In this document: one piece after another, positions 11,291 to 20,978 of the stretch
Layout: every line of letters begins with the position of its first letter
Position numbering within the stretch: the first letter of the stretch is position 1
Source: Gautieria morchelliformis
Lineage: Eukaryota > Basidiomycota > Agaricomycetes > Gomphales > Gomphaceae
Direction of reading: 5' to 3'
DNA length: 64,000 nt
Assembly: GCA_015179125.1 (NCBI GenBank)
Contig: WHVA01000306.1
Coordinates: forward strand, 1-64,000
Program-made: the position numbers and the translations under genes
Notes under the pieces: model-generated
Told to the model about the DNA's origin: nothing
The model's database searches: none
Seen by the model: only the letters and a program-made list of their open reading frames with translations

Positions 11291-12470
11291 CTATTTTTTT
11301 GCATCCGTAGCGGGAGTCGCTTTGGATTTCTCTTCCGTCTTCGCCGCACGGCCCTTGGCCTTAGTAGCGGAAGCGGAAGCTCGGGTGCAATCGCGAGTGA
11401 CGTGACCGCCTTTGCCGCAGAAAAGGCAAAGGTTGTTGTCCATGCAACGCTGGCGTTCTGCGGGGGTTAGTTTTCCGTCCTTCCCAAGTTTGTCGGAAAG
11501 GTCCGGAGTGCTCTTCCAGGCGTTGGTGTTGGAACCAGAGGCCTGGTTGTTGCGAGGGGTGGAGTTGTTGTTCCGGTTGCCGGAGTTGGAGCCGGAACTG
11601 TTGTTGTTGTTGTTGTTTCCGGAGTTGTTGTTTCTGGAATTAGTCTTCTTCTTGTCTTTGTCAGACTTCTTGTCGGAAGACTTGTCGTTCTTGCTCTGGG
11701 CGGAAGTTTCGCAAGCGATCTCGGAATGTCTTTCCCAGTAGCGCGAATCGATGGATTGGGCTAAATTGCAAAGGTCGGTAAGGGTGGCGGGTTTTCCAAT
11801 GCGGGCAATTTCATCCTTGATCTGGGATGGCAAGCCCATGTAAAACTGGCGTCGGAGTGCGGCTTCTCCCCATTGGACTTGAGGAGCGAGCTGCTGGAAT
11901 GTGACAATATATTTAGCTATCTTATGAGTGTCTTTCATATGAAGCTTATCGAGTTCATTTTCCGCATCGGCTTCCATATCAAATTGTCCGATGCGGAGTT
12001 CAGAAACGAAGTTGTGATAATCGTCGGCCCAGTCGACAAGAGCGAACAGATCCATGAGGGCAGGTTCGAAGTAGTCGAGCGCCATGCCTCAGAGATAGGA
12101 AAGGGCGTAATTGACCCTTCATTTGTCATCGGGAAAGGCATCGGGACGATCACGGAAGTTGAGTTGAAGCTGGACCAGAAAACGCTGGAGCTTCTTGGGG
12201 TCAGAACCGTCGAATTGATCTGGTTCGCGGTTTGGTCTTGGGGCGTGGTGGTGCTTGGGCCGGGTGCTGAAGTTGTCCGGCTAGCATGGCAATGGCTTGT
12301 GCAAGGTCCAGAACTGGCACAGGTGGAACTGGGTTGGCGGGAATCTGAGGTGGGATTGGAGGTGGAGGGCCGCCTGGAGGTGGTCCTGGTGGAGGTGGTG
12401 GTGGTGGAGCTGGGCGTCGGAATGACGCTGCTGTTTGTTCGCCGCTGCTACTCGTCGAGTTTCCGTCATA
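11291..12470 (-). pseudogene. gag: Gag of element A, downstream part (nucleocapsid with CCHC knuckle)
   Basis: A clean frame from 12085 to 11291 encodes the Gag core (MALDYFEPALMD..), a Ser/Asn/Lys-rich linker, and a zinc knuckle CLFCGKGGHVTRDC near 11440, which binds RNA during packaging. Upstream, to the insertion point at 12470, the Pro-rich part can be read. Compared with copy 1 it has lost a base near 12230 and has TGA codons, including CTC-TGA-GGC where copy 1 has CTC-CGA-GGC. The first ~66 codons of this gag lie 8 kb away at 20716-20519 because of the A+T-rich insertion. Confidence 0.9.
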
Positions 12471-13117
12471 GGAGGATGTTCACATTGACAACAATGTACA
12501 TTCTTCTAGGATATATTAGATATCTTTTAAAATATCAACCCTAACTGAATTCATAGTCCATCATTTTGAGCAACTTGTATATTGTGGACATTCTAAATTG
12601 TTTTGAATGTTCTGATATTTTAAAAATATGGTTGTATGTGCTAAAGCATGGTGTGTATTCAGATAACAGAGCAATTTCAGAGAGGATGTGGATGACTATA
12701 TATTAAAAGTATATATGACGCTTGTTACATGTATGATGATAGAATGTAGAGGCAAGTGTGGACTATATGAGTATATGTTAGAAGTATATATGAAACATGT
12801 TAGATGTACAATCACAGAATATAGAAGCAAGTATGGACAATACCTGTACTATATTATTATATATGGTTGAGAGATCTGATTAGAAGGTATGTTTAAAATA
12901 ATATGCATGTATAGTACAAAGATATATAACTATTGATGTTTAGACAATAGGGTATACAACCTTTCCTGGGGGAGCAGCAGACTGTGAGAAAGAACTTTAG
13001 GGCTAGGATTAAGCATGCCTTACAGGTGCTGGCAACTGCCTCAATTTTGATATATTTTATGGAATATAGATGATCTAAGCTATATATACATATATATGAC
13101 ATTTATAAACATCCCCC
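12471..13117 (+). repeat. Left terminal direct repeat of the 8-kb element
   Basis: 647 bp from GGAGGATGTTCAC to CATTTATAAACATCCCCC. It is about 99% identical by eye to 19872-20518 and in the same orientation. Its own two ends are imperfect inverted repeats (GGAGGATGTT / GGGGGATGTT), so it could once have moved by itself. TA lies directly outside both of its ends. No ORF of note. Confidence 0.93.
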
Positions 13118-13152
13118 TAGGAAAACATTTTAAAAAGTATGAATACTATATT

Positions 13153-14156
13153 CTAAGGCTCTCCTAAAAAGAATTGAGGTTCTCCTTTTATTCCAAGATC
13201 TCTTTTTATTGTTTCAAATATTTCAGGAAACGTACTTAGTATCTTATTCACATCTACTTCTCCTTTTCTCTTAGGACCTTCATATATTGTCAATATGAAA
13301 GGGATATCTTTACCTTCTTCTTTTCTGTCTTCTTGTCTTTCTAAAGAGAATCTTACTATAGGACAGTCAAGACCTTTTATGACTCCAACTAGCTTACTGA
13401 GATAATTGGAATCGTTTTCAACATCTTTCATTCCTAATCTAGTACATTGTTCCATCATCTTTTCTTCTGTTACCTTCCATCCTACTATAGTTCTGAAGTA
13501 CATATCTAATATCCTTTTAAAGAATTGTAGGTATATCAATTTGTCATAACCAATCTTTTCAACTTATCAAGATCCTCCTTATATGTACCCCTGTAAATAT
13601 CAAAAGGTCCATATACTTGTACTATTTTTACTACCTCTACTTTTTTACCATAACTCTCACTATCCCAAGAACTTCTAGGTTTTTGGGGTTTCTGCTTATG
13701 ATTTAAATTTTTATATTTAATAAGTCTCCAATATTCCCCTATAGCAGCTATACCATATACACTTTCATAATTGGTATCTAGGAATAGTACTGTCACCTGA
13801 TTTATCAGTTGCTCCTGAGTATCCTTGAAGATCATTTCAAGTTCTTCTGTAGCTTTAACACTTCTTTTTAGTTCCACTATTAAAAATGTAGTACTATTTA
13901 TAGTGTTATTATTCTTAGTATATTTAGTAACAGTAAAATCAGGGATTAAATGTCTTACATTATCTTCTCCATCTCTATTTTCAACAGCATAAACAAATGC
14001 ATGTTGAGGAGTTATTATCATAGTATTGGCAAAGCAACCCATGAGAATTATGGTCCAAGGAGCATACCAGTAACACTCCAAGTTATTGGAATTAGTATAC
14101 TGGTCTATAGCAACTTCAATAGAGGTTCTTAGAAGAGCTTTTATATCCATCTCCAT
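13153..14156 (-). CDS. PD-(D/E)XK-type nuclease-like protein (two overlapping frames)
   Basis: The ATG at 14156 opens 206 residues. IPDFTV (Asp73) and FLIVELKRS (Glu95, Lys97) give the PD..ExK spacing of restriction-type nucleases, followed by a Gln-rich helix (QEQLINQ) and a VYGIAAIGEYWRLIKY strand pair typical of this fold. The frame ends at 13536; a second frame, overlapping it, continues (VEKIGYDKLIYLQFFKRIL..) for about 130 residues to 13153. An intron or a one-base frameshift probably links them. The gene ends 36 bp from the left terminal repeat and reads toward it. The role is inferred: DNA or RNA cleavage in transposition or defence. Whether it is active is unknown. Base and codon use are strongly A+T-biased compared with host genes. 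Confidence 0.55.
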
Positions 14157-14322
14157 CTTCTAAAAACACTCTACTCTTATCATTCAATATATTTTAAAAA
14201 TGATACATATCGTGATAACATTTTATATAGCTTATCACCTACAAAAATATAGTTGTATAAAAGGGATTTTAAAAGCTCACCAATCTGACAATTTTTTTCT
14301 TTTCTAGTATATAAATAGCTTG

Positions 14323-14526
14323 TCAATTATCTTCTACTTTTGTTAGTGCTGCAAAAGGAAGAGATACCGGCAGCAGCATTATATAAGGTGGGATTTTCAC
14401 TCTCTTATATATGATGATTGCTCTCCCCAGGAAGTCATGTACTTCTTTAACATCACCCTTGATCTCCTTCCCAGTCCTTGGATGTTTACATGTCACTTTA
14501 TCTCCTGCTGTAGGGATATATGTCAT
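14323..14526 (-). CDS. Small 68-residue protein, unrecognised
   Basis: The ATG at 14526 gives MTYIPTAGDKVTCKHPRTG and runs to a stop at 14323. The pattern of a turn, GDKV and KEIKGDVKEV resembles a small beta-barrel (SH3/KOW-like), but the length is short and this is only an impression. It lies upstream of, and on the same strand as, the nuclease-like gene, with a 166-bp gap. It may be spurious. Confidence 0.3.
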   Translation of the reverse strand: MTYIPTAGDKVTCKHPRTGKEIKGDVKEVHDFLGRAIIIYKRVKIPPYIMLLPVSLPFAALTKVEDN

Positions 14527-15126
14527 TGTCAATCCAGCTTGTATATTATATTAAACTCAGTTTGTATTCACTTTTTGTTTTGACAGGATTCAGCTCCTAC
14601 CCTCTATTAGTTATAGAATCATATGATTATTATCTACAGTCGCAGAATAGACTTGACTCTTTTTTGAATGCCTTTTGCTATATATTTCAGCTTGTAAGTA
14701 GCTAATTATGAGATCAGTCAGTGAAGAACCTAAAATTTTGGACTGACATTTCTTATAAATCGTGGTAGTCCTCTTTTCCTGAGGTGGAGGAATACGTGAT
14801 CCAACGGCAACGATATCAAACAGTAAGACACTGTCATGTTCAGTTACTGTATATGTGTTGGTGTCTGCTGATATGTGTAAGGGTTTCTTTCTTATCTAGA
14901 GTTCATTAACATACCTTTTTGCATGGCCTTGTTTGATAGTAAAGAGTATCTTAGTGCTGTAGATAATATTTGTTTAGTGCCTATTATCACAGAATGACAT
15001 AATATTATACACTAAGCGACTATGGGCATGTAGATAAATAGATAAATGCATTTCTACCAGGTTATAACTAGAACTACATAACATGCTAAATAAAAACTGA
15101 TTTCACAAAGTTGTCAATTCACATAG

Positions 15127-15780
15127 ATGAAGGAGATGATGCTTGCTATAAAATGGATTATCCGTAAGATATCTGCCTTTTTTGGTAATAAAGGCAGTAC
15201 ACAAACCTTTGAACTAGATAATTTTAACAGGTCTGTCATTGAAATAGGATCTTTGAAAATAAACACAGAAACCATCTTGTGTGATAACATATATGATTTC
15301 TTGGAAAAATGGTCAGTTTTTTCTTGTGGACAACAGCTTTTCCTTCCAGAGGACTATAGTCCTGATGGGCTGTATAGATTAATAATAAAGAGCATCTCAG
15401 ATTTTACAGTTTTGCAATGGGTGGTAAGTCCTGATTGCTTTTGTACAATGATTGGAAAACTCACATTAAATGGTAAAACAAAGTATCCTTTAGTTGTAGG
15501 ATATGGTACATGTAATGAATGTTATATATATAATACTCTAATAAGGAGTATGATGTTTGCCTTATATCCTAAATGTCAATCACAAGAAAAAGTCACAGTC
15601 TATGGTGTACTTATACTACAAGATGGAAGGATGAAGGTTTATAAAGCAAAAAATGTAGAAAGCGGTCCAACTCCGATTACTTTATATAGAACCTTAAAAA
15701 TCACAGAAGATTCATCAGAGGTCTGTGAAATTGTCGAATATATGTTTCAGTATATACTCAAACATATTACAGACCTCTGA
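15127..15780 (+). CDS. 217-aa unknown protein, possibly a degenerate nuclease fold
   Basis: A clean ORF opens MKEMMLAIKWIIRK. The middle holds SPDCFC (Pro102-Asp103), a charged turn, the hydrophobic strand YPLVVGYGT (120-128), a helix, and then VYGVLILQDGRMKVYK. This order resembles the PD-(D/E)XK core of the neighbour at 13153-14156 (PD, strand, helix, VYGI strand pair). The expected E-x-K is replaced by GYG, so if related it would be catalytically dead. The similarity is my reading, not an alignment score. Its stop lies 14 bp from the tRNA-like sequence. A+T-rich codon use matches the rest of the 8-kb element. Confidence 0.5.
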   Translation: MKEMMLAIKWIIRKISAFFGNKGSTQTFELDNFNRSVIEIGSLKINTETILCDNIYDFLEKWSVFSCGQQLFLPEDYSPDGLYRLIIKSISDFTVLQWVVSPDCFCTMIGKLTLNGKTKYPLVVGYGTCNECYIYNTLIRSMMFALYPKCQSQEKVTVYGVLILQDGRMKVYKAKNVESGPTPITLYRTLKITEDSSEVCEIVEYMFQYILKHITDL

Positions 15781-15793
15781 TAGAATTCTCTAT

Positions 15794-15864
15794 TAACCAG
15801 ACCAGGGTTCGAACCTGGGACCCCGTTAGTATATAGGGTGCTTTACCAACTAAGCTATTTGGTC
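15794..15864 (-). tRNA. tRNA-like sequence, probably degenerate (anticodon not assignable)
   Basis: Minus strand, 71 nt. Acceptor GACCAAA pairs with TCTGGTT (one G-T, one A-C). T8-A9 are present. D stem GCTT/AAGC has loop AGTTGGTA. T arm CCAGG-TTCGAAC-CCTGG is perfect and the discriminator is A. The A box (TAGCTTAGTTGG) and B box (GGTTCGAACCC) of the Pol III promoter are intact. The anticodon arm is about 2 nt short and pairs only CCC/GGG, so no anticodon is clear. No T-run terminator follows closely. It is either a pseudogene or a tRNA-derived part used by the element. Confidence 0.6.
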
Positions 15865-16378
15865 TATTACATTTTACAACTTGGTGAGGTAATCTATGAG
15901 TCATAAGATAGTGTACAAGCTTTGTTTAAAGCTTAATTTCTACAGTTTTGATATTTATCATCAAGAATCTTAATAGAAACATTGCTAAATATTATGATTT
16001 TGACTCTTCATATAGAATGACTTATATAACCAATACATTCACTTTCATGACTAGTAATTATACTTTATTCTATCTCTAACATCATAAGATCTGATATTCG
16101 TAGAAATACATTTATATATCAGTTACCATGGAATATGATGATAATTCCAGTACTTGAATTAGTATTTAGAAACAAACATGTATGATACATAATTCATCAA
16201 TCTAATGGGATTTAAATTCAACTTCCCATTTAAAGTGGAGAGTGGATTCAGATTCAATGATAATAATACCATCTTATGTCTTTATACTCTATGGGTCATT
16301 TGGAACTTCAGCTTATATGCTGTTCCAAATTTTTATATCAATGGATGGAAAAGGTTCCCGGACTCACAAATGTAGAGG

Positions 16379-18063
16379 TCACAATACCTCATCTTCTAGG
16401 ATTATTGGTGGGCACCTATCTTGAAGAATATCTAACATTGATCTCTCATTATTGGAATCTAATCTATTCTGCTTGCATATCTCATCATCAATCTCAAATA
16501 TTGATCGAGTATCGATATTTCCTTTCTCATCAAGAGTATCAAATGTTGAGATCTCAGCTAGTTTTGATCTAGTTTTACTCCTTTGAAGAGACTTATTTAC
16601 TAAACTATCCTTTGTACTATTCTTATCTTGTTGTTTTGTTAGGAGGTTTATTTGATTATTATCATTGACCTCACATGATACCAGATAATTACGTGCATAA
16701 TATGCTGTCAAAATGGATACTTTTTTTCCATCCATATATACATCCATGTCTGCTAAATCATAGTAATTACCTTCTGAATCGTGTATTCTACAACTTGGTG
16801 TTATTCTTTTGATATCTCTAGCATGATCCAATTTATCTGGTTTTGCTGTTAGCAAATTTATTTGATTATTATCATTGACCTCATACGATACTAGATCATC
16901 CTCTTCATCATATGCTATTAAAGGGGATATTTCTTCTCCATCTATAAATACATCCATGTCTGCTAACTCAAAGTAATTATCTTCTGAATTATATACCCTA
17001 CAATTTTCTGTGATATTTTTGATATCAAATTTAATGTTTCCCAAATTGATTTCTTTTTCAAGAGTATCAAATATTGAGATCTCATTGGGAGTAGATTGCT
17101 TTGGCTTCTTATCTGGTTTTGATCTAGCTTTACTCCTTTGAAGAGACTTATTTACCAAACTATCCCTTGAGATCTCAGCTAGTTTTGATCTAGTTTTACT
17201 CCTTTGAAGAGACTTATTTACTAAACTATCCTTTGCACGATTCTTATCTTGTTTTGTCAGGAGGTTTATTTGATTATTATCATTGACCTCACATGATACC
17301 AGATATTTACGTGCATAATATGCTGTTAAAATGGATACTTTTTTCCCATCCATATATACATCCATATCTGCCAACTCATAGTAATTACCTTCTGAATCAT
17401 GTATTCTACAACTTGGTGTTATTCTTTTGATATATCTAGCACGATCCAATTTATCTGGTTTTGCTGTCAGCAAATTTATTTGATTATTATCATTGACCTC
17501 ATACGATACTAGATCATCCTCTTCATCATGTGCCGTTAAAGTGGATATTTCTTCTCCATCTATAAATACATCCATGTCTGCTAACTCAAAGTAATTATCT
17601 TCTGAATTATATACCCTACAATTTTCTGTGATACTATTGATATCAAATGTAATGTTTCTACCGCTTATTTCTTCTTGAGTAAGCTGAGATTCCTTTTGAG
17701 CATGAACCATTGGTTCTGGTTTGTGGTGTTGTTTTGTCATAAAATTTATTCGATCATCTATGATATCATATGATACCAGGTCTTTCTTTTTACGGTATAC
17801 TGTAGACAACTTGCGATAAAGACATGCATATCCTCTAGACTATAGCAATTATCTTGTGAATCATAAAATATAAAACATCCACCAATCTTTCTAATTCGCA
17901 ATCCTACATGCTTATTATTTTTGATCTGCTCTCTTAATTCTATAATCTCTCTACGTTGTTCCATAGATATCTGTTTGAGATTTGATATTATCCCATCTTT
18001 TTCTTCGATCCATTCTATGATTCTGTCAATCCTTTTAGAGAGCTTGACAATCTGGGATTCCAT
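16379..18063 (-). CDS. Tandem-repeat protein with N-terminal coiled coil (two frames)
   Basis: The ATG at 18063 (MESQIVKLSKRIDRI) opens a charged coiled coil of about 45 residues. A first copy of a ~60-residue module follows (FIFYDSQDNCYSLEDMHVFI), then the frame breaks near 17815. The next frame continues with four more modules alternating two types: NITENCRVYNSEDNYFELAD.. and ITPSCRIHDSEGNYYELAD... Each is followed by an acidic stretch ending in a VNDNNQINLLT-type strand. Two two-module blocks (about 17690-17105 and 17050-16560) are nearly identical at DNA level, a tandem duplication. Lys/Arg/Ser linkers separate the blocks. The break may be an intron or a one-base shift. No known domain was recognised; an oligomeric scaffold or DNA-associated role is a guess. 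Confidence 0.5.
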
Positions 18064-18492
18064 GGCTACTAGACCCAATTTACAATTTCACAGAATCAAT
18101 TTTCAATACTGACTCATCTAATCTGGTTTTATAATTAAATTGTTAACTAGGTCCTTGTCATTGCTAGCACTGTTGTTTAAATTACATATCATCACAAAGA
18201 CTGTTATTATAATTGTGCTTGCTAACTACAAAGTTTGGTTTGATTGATTTATCTCTATCTGTTAGTGTATATGTCATCACTTATTGTGGAAGGTAATCTA
18301 GACCAGTAGTTGAGAATATAATTCCAGTAAAATTCTATATTCCCTTTATGTTGTTTATGGTTTTATTTAGAGAGTTGAATAGTGAATGCAATATAAAATC
18401 GAAATATATAAAGTCCTCATCTTATCAACGAACTCAACTATACAACACTCTTTTTTCCAACTCATAGTTGTAGCTGAGAACTTTCCTTTATA

Positions 18493-19872
18493 ATGAATGA
18501 GTCACTCCTTGAAGAATATCAAATGTTGATGAATGAACATTGGGGGTTTCTTGATGAAAAATGGCCTTTGTTGAAGCCAACTAAATTTCATCGAACAGGA
18601 CTAAAACCTGTTTCTGAAATAGATCTCATCAAAAAAAGAGTACTAGAGAAACTTGGACCAATACCAGTGTTCTTCTTCCTAGTAGTGGTATTTCCATTCA
18701 AGCACCACCCAGGTCCATATCGAAATGTAGAGAAGGGACTATTAATACTCTATCATCTGATTGAAGGTTGTACATTTGATGATATGAACAGATTTATACC
18801 TGGGAGTACTTTTCATGCGATCCATCAGAGTTTTTTTGGACATGAAAAGGACCTTAATAATGACTTAAATGACAAAGTCATTGATTTGTTGGCTCATATG
18901 TTTTCCAACATAAGGATTAGAATATTATCTGCAAAGGATAATAATAAGGAAGAACTATTCAACACAATAACTTTATTCCTTGATGGTCATGACACAAGAG
19001 GAACAGAAATAGGAAGATCATCTAAAGTACAATGGTTACATAAACACAGAAATTCTGGAATGAGAACTCAAGTAATTATTGATTTTCATGAGATGGCTTT
19101 GTTTGTTTCTGATTCATTGCCATGTAGCCACTCTGATGGAGCAATGTTCACAGAAATGAACTTAAGAGATAAGATGGATAAGGCAGATCGTATGGCTCTT
19201 GATGGAGGCTATACACTATTTGTGAAACAAGTAGTAAAGCAAGGTAGATTGAAAGACATGAATTTCTGCCATCCAATTAGGAAGCAGAAGAATGCTGAAC
19301 TATCAGATATAGAGAAGCACTACAATGAAAGATTTGGTAGTTTCAGATCAAAGATGGAAAGCTTCTTTGGAGAGTTAGGAATGACATTTAAGAAGTTAAA
19401 TAATCAGAAGCCTGTCCAAACATCGAATCCTAAGATATTCTCTTTGCAGTTTAGATTAGCATGCTTGCTGCTTAATATCAAACGGTTTGTTAAATTAGGA
19501 GAGCTCCAAGCACAACCTAATCATATGTCATGGATGGAAAGCCATTTTGACTATCCATCAATTGATACCCTCGACTTTGAGTCACTGAGAATCTCAACTC
19601 TAAAGGATATTACAAAAGATGCAAAGAAAATGTCTAAGTATCAAGCACAATTATTAGCAGGTACAGATACAAATGAATCTGACCAAGATATAGAAGATAC
19701 ATATGAAGTGAACAAAATACTAGATCATAGGACAAAAGGAAAGAGAAGAGAATACTTAGTTCAATGGAAAAACTATGAAGATCACACTTGGGTAAGGGAG
19801 GAAGATTTTGATACAAGGCAGTGCATAGAGGATTACATTAGACGTCAAAAGAAGAAGGGTAGACGCTACTAG
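18493..19872 (+). CDS. Harbinger-like DDE transposase with C-terminal chromodomain
   Basis: 459 residues from ATG 18493. The catalytic triad is visible: Asp164 in LFLDGHDTRG, Asp237 in ALDGGYTLF, Glu289 in SKMESFFGELG, the spacing and context of the DDE_Tnp_4 (PIF/Harbinger, IS5-related) family. An acidic linker (390-402) leads to a chromodomain at 404-450 with the aromatic-cage candidates Tyr404, Trp425, Tyr428 and Trp433. The enzyme would cut and join the element ends; the chromodomain could bind methylated histone tails and bias insertion. All key residues are intact in one unbroken ORF. The stop codon TAG (19870-19872) straddles the junction with the right terminal repeat, so the 3' UTR lies in that repeat. 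Chromodomains are well known on chromovirus integrases; on a Harbinger-type transposase this is unusual to my knowledge. Confidence 0.85.
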   Translation: MNESLLEEYQMLMNEHWGFLDEKWPLLKPTKFHRTGLKPVSEIDLIKKRVLEKLGPIPVFFFLVVVFPFKHHPGPYRNVEKGLLILYHLIEGCTFDDMNRFIPGSTFHAIHQSFFGHEKDLNNDLNDKVIDLLAHMFSNIRIRILSAKDNNKEELFNTITLFLDGHDTRGTEIGRSSKVQWLHKHRNSGMRTQVIIDFHEMALFVSDSLPCSHSDGAMFTEMNLRDKMDKADRMALDGGYTLFVKQVVKQGRLKDMNFCHPIRKQKNAELSDIEKHYNERFGSFRSKMESFFGELGMTFKKLNNQKPVQTSNPKIFSLQFRLACLLLNIKRFVKLGELQAQPNHMSWMESHFDYPSIDTLDFESLRISTLKDITKDAKKMSKYQAQLLAGTDTNESDQDIEDTYEVNKILDHRTKGKRREYLVQWKNYEDHTWVREEDFDTRQCIEDYIRRQKKKGRRY

Positions 19873-20518
19873 GAGGATGTTCACATTGACAACAATGTAC
19901 ATTCTTCTAGGATATATTAGATATCTTTTAAAATATCAACCCTAACCGAATTCATAGTCCATCATTTTGAGCAACTTGTATATTGTGGACATTCTAAATT
20001 GTTTTGAATGTTCTGATATTTTAAAAATATGGTTGTATGTGCTAAAGCATGGTGTGTATTCAGATAACAGAGCAATTTCAGAGAGGATGTGGATGACTAT
20101 ATATTAAAAGTATATATGACGCTTGTTACATGTATGATGATAGAATGGAGAGGCAAGTGTGGACTATATGAGTACATGTTAGAAGTATATATGAAACATG
20201 TTAGATGTACAATCACAGAATATAGAAGAAAGTATGGACAATACCTGTACTATATTATTATATATGGTTGAGAGATCTGATTAGAAGGTATGTTTAAAAT
20301 AAAATGCATTTATAGTACAAAGATATATAACTATTGATGTTTAGACAATAGGGTATACAACCTTTCCTGGGGGAGCAGCAGACTGTGAGAAAGAACTTCA
20401 GGGCTAGGATTAAGCATGCCTTACAGGTGCTGGCAACTGCCTCAATTTTGATATATTTTATGGAATATAGATGATCTAAGCTATATATACATATATATGA
20501 CATTTATAAACATCCCCC
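19872..20518 (+). repeat. Right terminal direct repeat of the 8-kb element
   Basis: 647 bp, GGAGGATGTT to CATCCCCC, same orientation and length as 12471-13117. I count about 7 substitutions (for example AACCGAATTC against AACTGAATTC) and no length change. It is followed by ATA and the resumed gag sequence. Confidence 0.93.
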
Positions 20519-20716
20519 ATAGTCGGGATTGTCGTCGGGATTAGCGTCGGGAACTTGTTCGAAGCATTGTGGAATATCATCGGAGAGCTCATCATCGGCA
20601 TGAGAGCTGCCGGAGGGTTCCGCGTGTCTTGGTGCTGTGGATCTAAGACTGCCAAAATAAGAGAGAGCTTCGACAGCTCCTGCTTGAGCTGAAGTAGCTG
20701 TGGTACGAGGAGGCAT
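20519..20716 (-). pseudogene. gag: Gag start of element A, cut off by the 8-kb insertion
   Basis: The ATG at 20716 gives MPPRTTATSAQAGAVEALSY and runs about 66 codons to the junction at 20519, matching copy 1 codon for codon with a few changes. The next codons of the gene continue at 12470. The leader between the ATG and the 5' LTR (20717-20749) should hold the primer-binding site; next to the LTR it reads GTATTATCTGATTCCC on the minus strand. I could not match that to a tRNA. Confidence 0.88.
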
Positions 20717-20978
20717 AGCGATAGTTATCGGGTGGGAATCAGATAATACTGTTAAGTATCGAGATTTCCGCTAAGTTGGAACTGGAAAGGACAGCGGCTT
20801 CAACTTGTAGGTTGCGCCCCCAATGAACTATCGTCCTAGGTATTTCGGAAATGGGTCGGAAGGCGGAATGTACTGAACTGAAGACCCGTCGGAACTTGAG
20901 GCGGAATTGAGGCGGAAGACGGAAGGTGAGAGACTGAGGTCTTGCTAGACTCGCTGTGCTAAGAACAGGAGATGGAGC

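Larger units (their letters stand above)
12471..20518. mobile_element. 8048-bp A+T-rich Harbinger-like element with 647-bp terminal direct repeats and multi-gene cargo
   Basis: Both sides join the same gag codon context seen uninterrupted in copy 1 (GTCATAGTCGGG), with ATA at 12468-12470 and 20519-20521 as a probable 3-bp target duplication. Direct repeats of 647 bp lie at each end (about 7 differences seen). The outer termini are inverted: GGAGGATGTT at the start, and the complement of AACATCCCCC at the end. Cargo in order: nuclease-like gene (-), 68-aa ORF (-), 217-aa ORF (+), tRNA-like (-), repeat protein (-), transposase with chromodomain (+). There is no reverse transcriptase and the ends are not TG..CA, so it is not an LTR retroelement. 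DDE type, G-rich ends and a 3-bp duplication fit the PIF/Harbinger group, but the long direct repeats and gene set are not those of a standard Harbinger. Confidence 0.85.

Noticed and set aside
7739..11405. Plus-strand open frames across 7.7-11.4 kb
   Set aside because: They lie opposite the clear Gag-Pol reading on the minus strand and show no family motifs.
17758..17809. Separate gene starts at 17809 and 13539
   Set aside because: The first codon in each case is TTG, not ATG. The frames continue modules of the upstream frame and are better seen as parts of one gene after an intron or frameshift.
12471..20518. LTR retrotransposon reading of the 8-kb element because of its long direct repeats
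   Set aside because: There is no RT, RNase H, Gag or integrase inside, the ends are GG..CC rather than TG..CA, the duplication is 3 bp, and the only enzyme of transposition is a DDE_Tnp_4 type.
12471..20518. Starship-type giant element
   Set aside because: No tyrosine-recombinase (DUF3435) captain gene is present and the element is far smaller.
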